A model generated the notes under the pieces. The model was given only the letters and a program-made list of their open reading frames with translations, searched no databases and had not been told where the DNA came from. A DNA stretch of 64,000 nucleotides from assembly GCF_038069655.2 (NCBI RefSeq), contig NZ_CP150952.2:1-64000 (forward strand), written 5' to 3'. Shown here piece by piece: positions 40,989 to 50,007 of this stretch (position 1 is the first letter of the stretch; each line of letters opens with the position of its first letter). Origin of the DNA: Yoonia sp. BS5-3 (GTDB lineage: Bacteria > Pseudomonadota > Alphaproteobacteria > Rhodobacterales > Rhodobacteraceae). Made by a program: the position numbers and the translations under genes.

Positions 40989-42694
40989 CCACCTAAGAAA
41001 GTTTGCAGTTTTGGCCCAGACAAGACGCGCGTCGAGGCGATGATGCTCAACGCCAAGAGTAGTGAGAATCCATCAAACCGACCGACCAAGACTAAGTTTA
41101 CAGAAAGTAACCCGATCACAAACAACATTCTTACAACCTCCCGCCCATCGCGAGCGAAAGAAAGATCTTCGCCATAGATTGAAAGTCGCTGGAAAATATT
41201 CTGAACCTTCATGACTGAGAATACAAAGATGGTCGCTGTGACCACGACCATTAGAAATGTGGTAAAGTGGGTAATGGAAGTGTTGTCCAACCACCCGTTC
41301 CTTGTCGAACCCACTCTGAAGAATGATAGAGCGTCCGTCTTGATCCACTGCACGAAATTTGGGCTGTCTGACGACAGATAGGTTACTTGCAGCTTAATAA
41401 GGGTCGCGAGCCAAAGGCCGAGGACGGCAACACGGAAGCTGCCCCATACAATTTTTTGACCTTCCTTCAAGATTTGCCGTCGATTGATGGTTCTCCCTTC
41501 GAGAACCAAGGTGGTGCAAATATCATGAAAATCGAAAACGACGATCACCAGAAACAACAATCCGAACATGAAGACCGCGATATATGACGCGGTGTAAAGG
41601 TATCCGATCGCAGACAAGATCATAGCTTCTGGAATGGAAATCACCTCTGGCCGCACAAGTGTCACAAGGTATCGGTCTATTTGAACGCCATTAGCGTCAC
41701 CGGACAGATACGCAGGCAGGTAAATACCGAACCACTGGAAGCAGCAAACGAACAGAAAGCAGAACAACGCGATGGCCCAGAACGAGAACGAGAAGTCATT
41801 GACCTTCGCGTACCAAGCCACGTTTCGATGCGCCGTGACGGATTTGGAATCCACTGATATGCAGTTACCTCGGCCTACTCGCTTCCAGTATGTGTTGAGG
41901 TCTCCAACAAAGTATATGTAGAGCGGTAGAGCTATTAGGGGTAGGGCGTTGAGCGTTGGTGCCCAGATGAAACCGACTTGTTTGGACAGCCCTTCGACCG
42001 GTTCATATGTCACACTCAACGTTCCAAGTGCGTAGTTCAAAAAGCCAAGACCACAGAACACGAGCCAATACACAACGAGAAGGTTCATCGACCCTGAACC
42101 GCTTAAAATCCACTCTGTCTTCTCTGCCAACGTTCGGCTCGCCGGTTTTTCCGGTTGGATCGATGGACTTTGATGCTGTGTTTCCGCTTCACCAGTAGTG
42201 ACTGGTTGATCTGTCTCTTTGGCTTCGTCCGATGTTGTGTGCTTCTTGGAAAGTTGTTTGGCTTTGCGCTCTTTGGTAAGGCGTTCCTTGGATGCCGCAA
42301 TTTCGGCTTGCCATAGGCTCGTTGCTTCTGGATCGTCACAACCGAAAATCCGAGCAAGCCACTTGATGTTTTCGGGACCAATTCCGTGATCGTTATCCTG
42401 GAACCATAGCTGCACAATCCGCAGATTGATTCCCTTTTCGTTCTCTTCAAGCAAACAGATGGCTTCCATAAGCGCATCCGGTGTCCACGGTCCATCTGGA
42501 AAGCCGCTCGCATTTACAGGTCGGCCAGCACCGGCAGCGGCGAGGCGCGCAAAAAGCACCTTGAAGTTGTCTTCGGTTTTCTGCGGTGCAACAAAATATT
42601 TACCGTTTTTAATCAGTGAACTACTAGAAATTTTTTCGTTCCTTTGCGCTTCTTTGCGTATTCTATCGTGCAATTGCAGAGATTTTAAGCACAA
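40985..42694 (-). CDS. Polytopic membrane protein with cytoplasmic N-terminal domain
   Basis: Up to 569 residues; the start is uncertain (TTG at 42694 sits too close to AGGAG). Residues 40-150 form a soluble domain with LWFQDNDHGIGPENIKWLARIFGCDDPEA, then a charged Lys/Glu linker, then about 9 membrane helices from residue 200. I recall similar proteins annotated as RcgA-family putative transporters. Translational coupling to the hydrolase suggests export or import of the hydrolase substrate or product. Confidence 0.8.
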   Translation of the reverse strand: MCLKSLQLHDRIRKEAQRNEKISSSSLIKNGKYFVAPQKTEDNFKVLFARLAAAGAGRPVNASGFPDGPWTPDALMEAICLLEENEKGINLRIVQLWFQDNDHGIGPENIKWLARIFGCDDPEATSLWQAEIAASKERLTKERKAKQLSKKHTTSDEAKETDQPVTTGEAETQHQSPSIQPEKPASRTLAEKTEWILSGSGSMNLLVVYWLVFCGLGFLNYALGTLSVTYEPVEGLSKQVGFIWAPTLNALPLIALPLYIYFVGDLNTYWKRVGRGNCISVDSKSVTAHRNVAWYAKVNDFSFSFWAIALFCFLFVCCFQWFGIYLPAYLSGDANGVQIDRYLVTLVRPEVISIPEAMILSAIGYLYTASYIAVFMFGLLFLVIVVFDFHDICTTLVLEGRTINRRQILKEGQKIVWGSFRVAVLGLWLATLIKLQVTYLSSDSPNFVQWIKTDALSFFRVGSTRNGWLDNTSITHFTTFLMVVVTATIFVFSVMKVQNIFQRLSIYGEDLSFARDGREVVRMLFVIGLLSVNLVLVGRFDGFSLLLALSIIASTRVLSGPKLQTFLGG

Positions 42695-42784
42695 CTCCTA
42701 AGGGTAGTTCCAACCGCACGTTGCGCAGGAACAGCACGAGTGTTTACGCATTTTTTGAGCGCCAATTTCAGGGGGAATATCATC

Positions 42785-43006
42785 GTGACTGCTGCCTTAT
42801 CATTCAACAACTCAGATCAAGAAACGATGCCAACAACAACAAAGACTACGGTTCGGGAAGCCAAACAGCGCCAAACCGCTGAACCCATCAAATTCATCCT
42901 AGATCGCGAGACACGGGCGGTTGTCGGTTGGCTCTACAAATGGAACACGGGAGCACTCGTTCCCATGTGGAAAGATGGCAAACGTCAGAATGTCATCTAT
43001 GAATGA
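42785..43006 (+). CDS. Small conserved plasmid protein (WNTG/WKDGK family)
   Basis: 73 residues from GTG 42785 (GGGGGA 8 bases upstream); ATG 42827 is an alternative start. The C-terminal 47 residues are homologous to the protein at 9894-10046. Its stop overlaps an ATGAATGA like its paralogue, but the following frame ends after 13 codons (MNDDIVAYG...), so the partner gene seen at 10039 seems to be lost here. Confidence 0.7.
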   Translation: MTAALSFNNSDQETMPTTTKTTVREAKQRQTAEPIKFILDRETRAVVGWLYKWNTGALVPMWKDGKRQNVIYE

Positions 43007-43205
43007 TGATATCGTAGCCTATGGTTTGGCTGCAATGTAGGTCAATAATGCTGACCTAATTAACATAACAGTTCTTATGAGCCTTTTGCAGGTGCGTTGG
43101 TGTCAGCTTTCGTCAATGATAGGACTGGATTAATGGGACTCTTCAACGCAGCATTTCGATACGGTTCCCCGCTTCGGTTGCGCAATGAAGCGGGACGGTA
43201 GTCAA

Positions 43206-43379
43206 CTAAGACGGCTGCGGAGCCTGCGGCACTCGTGCGCACCAACAAGGCGGCTCGCGCTCTTCGGCTTCACCTGGCTCATACCACGTGTGTCCGGTCC
43301 ACATCCAAACTTCCCAGTCATCGCCCGGTTTGCGGACAATGTAGAAGTATCCAGGCGCATCTTCTCGACCGCTATGCAC
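43206..43379 (-). CDS. Small tryptophan-rich protein after ABC-3C operon
   Basis: 57 residues, GTG start at 43379 with GAGGTGG 4 bases upstream, stop TAG at 43206. It begins 12 bases after the stop of the ABC ATPase gene on the same strand. The core is GYFYIVRKPGDDWEVWMW, then TGHTWYEPG and a CWC near the end: unusually rich in Trp and Tyr, so a small folded beta protein is likely. Family not recognised; it is easily missed because of length. Confidence 0.6.
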   Translation of the reverse strand: MHSGREDAPGYFYIVRKPGDDWEVWMWTGHTWYEPGEAEEREPPCWCARVPQAPQPS

Positions 43380-43391
43380 TAAACCACCTCA

Positions 43392-45149
43392 TCAAAACCG
43401 AACACCGAAGAGGCCGCCCGTCTCTTCCTCGTCGTATAGTCGCGTGGGATTCACATGCTTCCATACGTCGAAGTCATCATGAAAGCCGTCTTGCGGCAAA
43501 GCATCAGAGTTCATCGTGACGATGTATTGGAACCCGACACGCTCGGCATGTTCGGCTCCGAGCTGAAGTGCCTTCGCGACCTGTCTCTCATCAACACCGT
43601 CAAAAAGGTGGCTATCATGGATCAGAAAACCCGGACCCAGCCCTCGTTTCGTCGCCAGTTCTGACAGCATCAGATCGAAGCAGAAAATCTGCATGTTGTT
43701 GATGCCTTTGCTGCGCTGTGCATCAATCGTCACGTCGAACGTGGGTCCGTTGTCGGTGGCACCGATTTCGAGGTTACCCGCCTGCTCATAAAGAGCGTTT
43801 GAGAGGTTTTCGAACACAAGGATCGCTTCCTCAACGATCCCGCTTCTCTCGTGCAGGTCGGATTGCAGCGCTTGCTGTAGGCGGGCGCGCTCGATGTCGA
43901 GTTGAACCTGCGTGCTTTCGATCCGCTCAGCGATTTCCAGCTGCTGGCGCAAAGCCTCTACATCAGCCTCAGACCGGCCAAGTTCTTCCTGCAATTTGGT
44001 GTAGTGATCCAGCGCACCGCCTGACTTGAGGATGCCCATAATCTCCTGTCGGCGGCGATCCAACTCTGCCCGTTCTTCATTTCGCTCTTCAATCCGCTTC
44101 TCCGCAGATGATATTTCGCCTGTCAGGTGCGCCTTCCGGTTTCTGACGATAGCTTCGTGAAACGCAGACACCTCTTCGAAACGCTTGCCTACAGTCCCAG
44201 GCAAGACAACCCCGGCTTCGTTATAAACCTTTTCGACATTGGAGATTGCCGGTGGTTCTTCACTCTCAAGCGCTTTGGTCAGTTGCAGTATCAGGTCCCG
44301 GTCGATGAGATTATCATTGTTCATCGTGGAGATCGCTCGGGTGATTTCCGACGCCTCTTTTTCGAGGGCGGTATACTCCGGGACCACGTTAAAGGTTGCG
44401 ATCTGCTGGCGTAGCCGGTCAGCCTTCCCCTGAGCAACCGTCAGACGAGTTCGAAACTGTGCGGAGCTTCCATAAAAGTCCCCAAGGCTGCCTTGTTTCG
44501 CCGCCTTGCGCAGTTCTTTCATAGCCTTCTCTTGATCGCGGGTTTCCTGAAATTGTTGCGAAATACTCGCGTCCAGACCAAGAAGGTAAGATAAGCCAAC
44601 TTGCTGGTTCCAGCTGGACTGATCTTCTGAGTTTTTCGTCGGATGCGAAAACGCTCCACTGTTCTGGCGGCGGGCGAAATAAGGAAACATTGATCGAAAT
44701 GTCGGGCCAAATCGGCCACGGGCATCTTCGTTAGTCGGAAGATCGAAAAAAAGGGCTCCGAGAACTAACTTCCAATTTGCTTGCGATAAAACCAAGTCAC
44801 CGGTCTTTGTTTCAAGATCGGGCTTGATCGGCCAATGCGCGGTCTCGCCCTGTATCCGTATCCTTGAGGGTTTCGAGCCTGAGCGAGCTGCGGTCATCAC
44901 ATGGCCGCCGATGCCCGCTTGGATCTCGAACGTATGGGGGATCAGGGTGTCAGATCGGAAAATGCTTTTCTTGTCCGCGTTGCTGCCAAATATGAAGTGA
45001 ACCAGCTCGACAAAGCTCGACTTGCCAGCACCGTTGCGGGTCTGACGATCGGTTGCTTCGGCCCCCTTTTCGGCAAGGACGATATTGAGACCCTGCCCGA
45101 ACGTAAGGGACTTGAAGCTATTTAAGTCGCTGGTGATGGAATGGATCAT
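43392..45149 (-). CDS. ABC-three-component system ATPase (DUF2326 type)
   Basis: 585 residues from ATG 45149, which overlaps the small middle-component stop (ATGA). An SMC/RecF-like ABC ATPase: Walker A RNGAGKSS near residues 38-45, long coiled coils at about 190-420, and a C-terminal GFLIHDSHLFDGVD Walker B-like segment. This is the DUF2326 ATPase of ABC-3C defence-type systems, which couple DNA or damage sensing to a nuclease effector. Confidence 0.87.
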   Translation of the reverse strand: MIHSITSDLNSFKSLTFGQGLNIVLAEKGAEATDRQTRNGAGKSSFVELVHFIFGSNADKKSIFRSDTLIPHTFEIQAGIGGHVMTAARSGSKPSRIRIQGETAHWPIKPDLETKTGDLVLSQANWKLVLGALFFDLPTNEDARGRFGPTFRSMFPYFARRQNSGAFSHPTKNSEDQSSWNQQVGLSYLLGLDASISQQFQETRDQEKAMKELRKAAKQGSLGDFYGSSAQFRTRLTVAQGKADRLRQQIATFNVVPEYTALEKEASEITRAISTMNNDNLIDRDLILQLTKALESEEPPAISNVEKVYNEAGVVLPGTVGKRFEEVSAFHEAIVRNRKAHLTGEISSAEKRIEERNEERAELDRRRQEIMGILKSGGALDHYTKLQEELGRSEADVEALRQQLEIAERIESTQVQLDIERARLQQALQSDLHERSGIVEEAILVFENLSNALYEQAGNLEIGATDNGPTFDVTIDAQRSKGINNMQIFCFDLMLSELATKRGLGPGFLIHDSHLFDGVDERQVAKALQLGAEHAERVGFQYIVTMNSDALPQDGFHDDFDVWKHVNPTRLYDEEETGGLFGVRF

Positions 45150-45391
45150 GTCACCGCTTTCCGTAGAAGGCCGTTCTCGAACGTGACGGCATTCAACATG
45201 AAAAGCAGATTGAGTGCCAAAACGAACCAATCATAGTTTATGGGCGCAGTGCCGACAGATTTACCGCGTTGCTCGCGCACTTCGTCCCATACCTTCGAAA
45301 CCGTCATCGGACGATTGAGGCAGGCGAGGACTTCTGCTCCAACCGTAAGCAGAGCGCGTTCAGGCCGGATATGTTTGGTCGGAAGAATCAT
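45146..45391 (-). CDS. ABC-3C middle component
   Basis: 81 residues. The pattern KHIRPERALLTVGAEVLACL then WDEVREQRG and FVLALNLLFMLNAV matches the small winged-helix-like middle component (MC6-like) that links the ABC ATPase and the effector. ATGA overlaps on both sides. Confidence 0.8.
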   Translation of the reverse strand: MILPTKHIRPERALLTVGAEVLACLNRPMTVSKVWDEVREQRGKSVGTAPINYDWFVLALNLLFMLNAVTFENGLLRKAVT

Positions 45392-46302
45392 GTTGCTGCA
45401 CCCTCCTCAATATGATCCTCGAAAATGTCGCAGCGCTCGAAGAAATACGACATAACAGCGAGAACAGCGGCCTGATGTTCGGGGCTACCCGACATGCCCC
45501 CCGCAAACTGTTGGAGCTCTGCGAAAACGGCATCGGGACTCGCGCCTTCGTCCCGGAGAGCTTGATAACGGTCTCTGAAACCTTGCGCGATCTCCTCGCC
45601 AAAGTTTGGAACTGGATACTGCTCGAAGAAGCGTTCGACCAGACGCTCTTGGCGACGCCCTACACGAAGCAGGCCGGCGGCGGCGTCAGAGAGGTCGTTT
45701 GCTTGCAATTTCGTGGCTGAGGGCGCCGTGAGCGGAGGATTATCGTCAGGCTCCATGCGCGGGATCGCGAGGATCACGGGTTGAAGCTCCATGAACTCCA
45801 ACTGCGAAAGCGTCGTCTGCGTCGGAGCCGCACCGAAAAGGTCCGTAAGCTGCGTTGGCGTTAGCGACATCACGACATCGAACAACTCGGCATAGCCCAT
45901 CGACCCAAGTTTCACGGTGGGGTTTGCAGCTTCCAAATCGACAAGTTGCTGCACGACATCGGCCGGAAGGCCGTCCATATCATTATGGACAAAGATCCAT
46001 CTCTCCATCCGCGCACCCCAATGGCCGAGTGCGCCGTTGAAATCAGTATCGACCTTTGCCTGCATGGCATCGAGCTTAGTGCTGCGGGGTCCGTAGCACT
46101 GAAAGATGGTTTTGTCGCTTGCCCGGTAGCCATCGCTCTTCCGGTCGCCCTTGTTTCCGTATGCACGTACAGGCTGGAAATCGCCGGGAAAGGTATGTCC
46201 CATGATCGCGGCGAACATGTCTTCGAATGCCTGCCCTTCGTTCTTCAGGAAGGCATTCTCAAATTTGATCTGGAAAATGAAGCGCTGAAGCTCATCCATC
46301 AC
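45388..46302 (-). CDS. ABC-3C effector with PD-(D/E)XK domain
   Basis: 304 residues. The N-terminal 120 residues hold GQAFEDMFAAIMG, then GDRKSDGY...IFQCYGP, a Mrr-like PD-(D/E)XK core (E, D, Q-x-C/Y variant in place of E-x-K). The C-terminal 110 residues are the helical ABC-3C C-terminal domain. It overlaps the recombinase stop (ATGA) and the middle component start. Likely the DNA-cleaving arm of the system; the altered active-site Lys needs a check. Confidence 0.8.
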   Translation of the reverse strand: MMDELQRFIFQIKFENAFLKNEGQAFEDMFAAIMGHTFPGDFQPVRAYGNKGDRKSDGYRASDKTIFQCYGPRSTKLDAMQAKVDTDFNGALGHWGARMERWIFVHNDMDGLPADVVQQLVDLEAANPTVKLGSMGYAELFDVVMSLTPTQLTDLFGAAPTQTTLSQLEFMELQPVILAIPRMEPDDNPPLTAPSATKLQANDLSDAAAGLLRVGRRQERLVERFFEQYPVPNFGEEIAQGFRDRYQALRDEGASPDAVFAELQQFAGGMSGSPEHQAAVLAVMSYFFERCDIFEDHIEEGAAT

Positions 46303-46862
46303 GTAGTCGCCGCCAAGGCGCGCTGGATCGTGCTTCTGTTGACCCCCAGTATTTCCGCCATGCCTGAGACAGTTTCACGTTTCGTCTGGATGGCCCGTTT
46401 GGCGTGTGCGATTTGTGTTGGCGTAAGGGCCGGCGGCCGACCCAGACGCTTGCCGCGCTTCTTTGCGGCTTTTAGCCCCGCTGTGGTCCGCTCTCTGATG
46501 AGGTCACGCTCGAATTCGGCAAGCGCGCCCATGATGTGAAACACTAACCTTCCACCTGCGGTTGTCGTGTCGATCCCGTCCGTCAAACTGCGGAACTCGA
46601 TGCCACGGTCTCCAAAAAGCTTCAGAAGATGAATCAGGTCCGCAATAGACCGCCCTACCCTGTCCAGCTTCCAGACAACCAAAGTATCGCCTTCGCCCAA
46701 CAGATCCATCGCCTCGGAAAAACCTGTCCGGGTCTCTGCCACCGTCGCTCCGCTCTGCGCCTTGTCAGTGACGATGCGACCGCACCCGGCTTCAGTCAGC
46801 GCCTCGATCTGTAGATCAAGGTTCTGTTCGTCTGTAGACACGCGTGCATAGCCGATTTTCAT
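46299..46862 (-). CDS. Serine recombinase (resolvase/invertase family)
   Basis: 187 residues from ATG 46862. N-terminal catalytic domain with MKIGYARVSTDEQ (nucleophile Ser9) and LVVWKLDRVGRS, then a C-terminal GRPPALT...VSGMAEILGVNRSTIQRAL helix-turn-helix. It is the first gene of a four-gene unit with the ABC-3C genes, joined by ATGA. It may resolve dimers or mobilise the cassette. Upstream inverted repeats at 46941-46960 may be part of a res site. Confidence 0.92.
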   Translation of the reverse strand: MKIGYARVSTDEQNLDLQIEALTEAGCGRIVTDKAQSGATVAETRTGFSEAMDLLGEGDTLVVWKLDRVGRSIADLIHLLKLFGDRGIEFRSLTDGIDTTTAGGRLVFHIMGALAEFERDLIRERTTAGLKAAKKRGKRLGRPPALTPTQIAHAKRAIQTKRETVSGMAEILGVNRSTIQRALAATT

Positions 46863-46940
46863 GACAGCTTTGTGCATCAGGTTTTTGCGGCAGTCCACCT
46901 CAAAAGAAATCAATGACTTGGCGGAAGGCAAAAAAGTGCC

Positions 46941-46960
46941 GCAAAAAGGGTCGTTTTTGC
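46941..46960. repeat. Inverted repeat upstream of recombinase
   Basis: GCAAAAA-GGGTCG-TTTTTGC, about 80 bases before the recombinase start, with further A/T runs (AAAAAAGTGCCGC). A candidate part of a recombination site or operator. Confidence 0.4.
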
Positions 46961-47121
46961 AACACAGGACATGATGGCTCGTTTGCTCGGCACAGAAAGA
47001 ATTGCTTCTTCTGATCATTCTATTTGACGGGCTTCAACATAGTGTCGCAGTGCTACGTTGTTAAACGATCAAGACAGGTCCACAATGGCACAGAAAATAT
47101 AGTCATTGAGAGAAAAGTATT

Positions 47122-50007
47122 TTGCACTCATCTGCCAATCTTAGCCAGAAAAAGGCTATCGCGCACTTTGATGGTCCAGTGTTGATTATCGCAGGTCCTG
47201 GCTCAGGTAAAACCTATACACTTGTTGAGCGCGTCGTGGCGTTGATAGAGGCCGGGAAGGCTACAGCCGAAACCCTTCTAGTGGTAACTTTCACAGAAAA
47301 AGCGGCACAAGAGCTAACAACCCGAATTTCAAACCGATTACTGTCCGCTGGGCTTAGTTTCAACGTCAATGAGATGTACATTGGTACTTTTCATTCTATA
47401 TGCCTTCGCATCTTAAAGGATCATAGCGAGTTCACGAGGTTAAAGCGCAGCTTCAATCTTCTCGACCAATTTGATCAGCAATATTTCCTCTACCAACGCC
47501 TAAAAGAGTTCAAAGCCATCGATGGGATAACCGAATTAATCGGCGAAGACCGGTCTGGGCGTTGGTATCAATCGACGCAGCTCTTAAAGTGGTTGAACAA
47601 AGTCACAGAAGAGACCCTGGACATCAAGGCGCTCGAAGACTCAGGGCAAGCGTCACTTCAGGCGCTTGCCGAGTGTTTCGCGACCTATCAGCACCTATTG
47701 GAAGAGGCGAATGCGCTCGATTTTTCGGGCATTCAGTTCGAGGCTTTGCGGTTGTTGAAGGATCACCCCGGTGTCTTAGAGAGCCTGAAATCCAAGTTCT
47801 CCCACCTTATGGTCGATGAGTACCAGGACACGAACACGATCCAGGAGCAGATACTTTTCCACTTGGCCGGTGACACAAAAAACCTGTGCGTCGTGGGCGA
47901 CGATGATCAGGGTTTGTACCGATTTCGCGGCGCGACTATTCGGAATATTCTTGAGTACCCCAGCAATTTTGCGAAGGGCGAATGTGAACAAGTATCCCTT
48001 ACGGTAAACTATCGCTCTGACCCGAAAATTATCGACTTCTACAATTCATGGATCGCTGATGAAGAATGGAGCGATAAGGACGCGCAATACCGGTATGACA
48101 AGGTTATCGAACCGCGCCCCGATGATTTTGCGGACGTCAGCTCGGTTCTGAAAATCACCCAAACTGACAACAACAGCTTTCAGGATGAAGTCTACGAGTT
48201 CCTGCGCCATCTCGAGGCGTCTGGCGAACTGACAGACTGGAACCAGGTCGCATTTCTGTTCCGGTCTGTGAAAAACGACAAAGTGCTTGCGCTTGCCCGG
48301 CACCTCGAGTCCAATGGCATCCTGGTCTATTCGCCGCGCTCCAACCTCTATTTTGAGCGCGAAGAGATTAGGTTGATGATCGGTGCGCTGATCTTCCTGT
48401 TCCCGCAGTTTGCAGATGTTCGACAGGAGCGCGCAGACCTCGAGATGCGCGTTTGGGAGTACTATGACGAGCAGTGTTTCAAGTTTTTCGTTCAGGAACT
48501 GCGCAAACCAGAGAATAAGCGGTTGCTGGAATGGGCGCGGCCGTTGGCCAAACGGCATCTCAACCTGACCGCAGATGCTGACTACGCGTTTTCCGGGCTG
48601 TTCTACCAGCTCCTCCAGTTCCCTCTCTTCAGCAGGTTTCTGGAAGAAGACCAACTGACCGGCGTTGATAAAGGACGCGCGGCGCGCAACCTTGCGACGT
48701 TTTCCCAGCTCTTAGTGAAGTTCGAGTATCTTCACTACATCACGGTTCTGAATCCGCGTTTCTTGGATCAGAACATCCGGGATCTGTTCAATCGCTACCT
48801 CAAATTTTTGCACGAGGGCGGGATCAACGAATACGAGGATGACAGCGAATACGCGCCCAGTGGGTGCGTCTCCTTCCTGACAATCCACCAGTCCAAGGGA
48901 CTCGAGTTCCCGATTGTGATTTGCGGATCGCTCGAGGCGACGCCGCGCAAGCAGTGGACGGACATCGATGAACTGCTCGAGCCCTTCCTGAACAAGCCAC
49001 CGTTCGAACCGATGGAGCGAACCAAGTTTTTCGATTTCCGGCGGCTCTACTACACCGCCTTCTCGCGGGCACAGAACCTTTTGGTGCTGGCCACGGAAGT
49101 CAAGGAGGGGCGTGGGCGGTCACCGTCGCGGTACTTCGATGACTGCTTCCACGATCTGCCCCATTGGCGCGATCCAAAATTTGTGGTCGAGAATTTCGAC
49201 TTCGAACAGGTTAAGGACGTGAACCTCAAGCGGGAATACTCCTTCACCTCGCACATCACCCTGTTCGAGAACTGCGCCGAACAGTACCGCTTCTTCAAAG
49301 AGCTCGAATTCCAGCCGATCCGGGCCGGGGCGCAGCTCTTTGGTACGTTGGTGCACCAGACGATTGAGGACGTGCACAAGGCCGTCCTGCGGGGTGAGCC
49401 GCATCTGGTCACCGAGGATCAGATCAAAGGGTGGTTCGACACGAACTACCACTACCTGTCCAAGCGCGAGCGCCAATATCTGGCTCCGCCGTCGCTTAGG
49501 GCAGCGCATGGCCATGTTGTGCGATATGTGGACCGCGAGCGTAAGAATTTCGACCGGCTGAAGGAGGCGGAGGTCGATATCTCGTTGGTCAAGGACAGCT
49601 ATATCCTCAAGGGCAGTGTAGACCTGATCAGGGGCGAAAACGGCACGGTCGAGCTGATAGACTTCAAGTCGGAACGTAAGCCGGACATGGAGAAGGACCG
49701 CAGCCGCCTGCACCAATATCAGCGTCAGCTTGAGGTTTACGCCCATTTGGTTGAGGAACGGACAGGCGAGAAGGTCAGCAAGACGCATCTCTACTATACC
49801 GGCGAGCAGGACAGTAACCCGTTTATCTCATTCGAAAAGGACGGTAAGGCTATTGGCAAAACTATCGCATCATTTGATGCCGTCGTGGACCGGATTGAGG
49901 GACGCGACTATGCGATCAGGGAACGTCCCGCAAAGCTGTGTGAGAACTGCGATATGCGGGCCTATTGCGATATGAAGAACTGGAATTTTAAGGCGGGCGG
50001 TGCGTGA
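47122..50007 (+). CDS. UvrD/Rep-family helicase with Cas4-like nuclease domain
   Basis: 961 residues from TTG 47122. Superfamily 1 motifs: Walker A AGPGSGKT near residue 24, TFTEKAAQEL (Ia), VDEYQDTN (II) near 231, GDDDQGLYRFRGA (III) and LTIHQSKGLEF (V). The C-terminal 200 residues are a PD-(D/E)XK domain (ELIDFKSER) with Cys at CENCDMRAYC that could hold an Fe-S cluster, as in AddB/Cas4. It starts an operon with a type III methyltransferase and restriction subunit, overlapping the former at the stop. Confidence 0.9.
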   Translation: MHSSANLSQKKAIAHFDGPVLIIAGPGSGKTYTLVERVVALIEAGKATAETLLVVTFTEKAAQELTTRISNRLLSAGLSFNVNEMYIGTFHSICLRILKDHSEFTRLKRSFNLLDQFDQQYFLYQRLKEFKAIDGITELIGEDRSGRWYQSTQLLKWLNKVTEETLDIKALEDSGQASLQALAECFATYQHLLEEANALDFSGIQFEALRLLKDHPGVLESLKSKFSHLMVDEYQDTNTIQEQILFHLAGDTKNLCVVGDDDQGLYRFRGATIRNILEYPSNFAKGECEQVSLTVNYRSDPKIIDFYNSWIADEEWSDKDAQYRYDKVIEPRPDDFADVSSVLKITQTDNNSFQDEVYEFLRHLEASGELTDWNQVAFLFRSVKNDKVLALARHLESNGILVYSPRSNLYFEREEIRLMIGALIFLFPQFADVRQERADLEMRVWEYYDEQCFKFFVQELRKPENKRLLEWARPLAKRHLNLTADADYAFSGLFYQLLQFPLFSRFLEEDQLTGVDKGRAARNLATFSQLLVKFEYLHYITVLNPRFLDQNIRDLFNRYLKFLHEGGINEYEDDSEYAPSGCVSFLTIHQSKGLEFPIVICGSLEATPRKQWTDIDELLEPFLNKPPFEPMERTKFFDFRRLYYTAFSRAQNLLVLATEVKEGRGRSPSRYFDDCFHDLPHWRDPKFVVENFDFEQVKDVNLKREYSFTSHITLFENCAEQYRFFKELEFQPIRAGAQLFGTLVHQTIEDVHKAVLRGEPHLVTEDQIKGWFDTNYHYLSKRERQYLAPPSLRAAHGHVVRYVDRERKNFDRLKEAEVDISLVKDSYILKGSVDLIRGENGTVELIDFKSERKPDMEKDRSRLHQYQRQLEVYAHLVEERTGEKVSKTHLYYTGEQDSNPFISFEKDGKAIGKTIASFDAVVDRIEGRDYAIRERPAKLCENCDMRAYCDMKNWNFKAGGA

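Noticed and set aside
46299-47018. Upstream extension of the recombinase to 47018
   Set aside because: The extra residues do not resemble the family; the catalytic domain starts at the ATG at 46862.
48046-48654. 202-codon minus-strand frame inside the helicase gene
   Set aside because: Shadow of the UvrD-family helicase.
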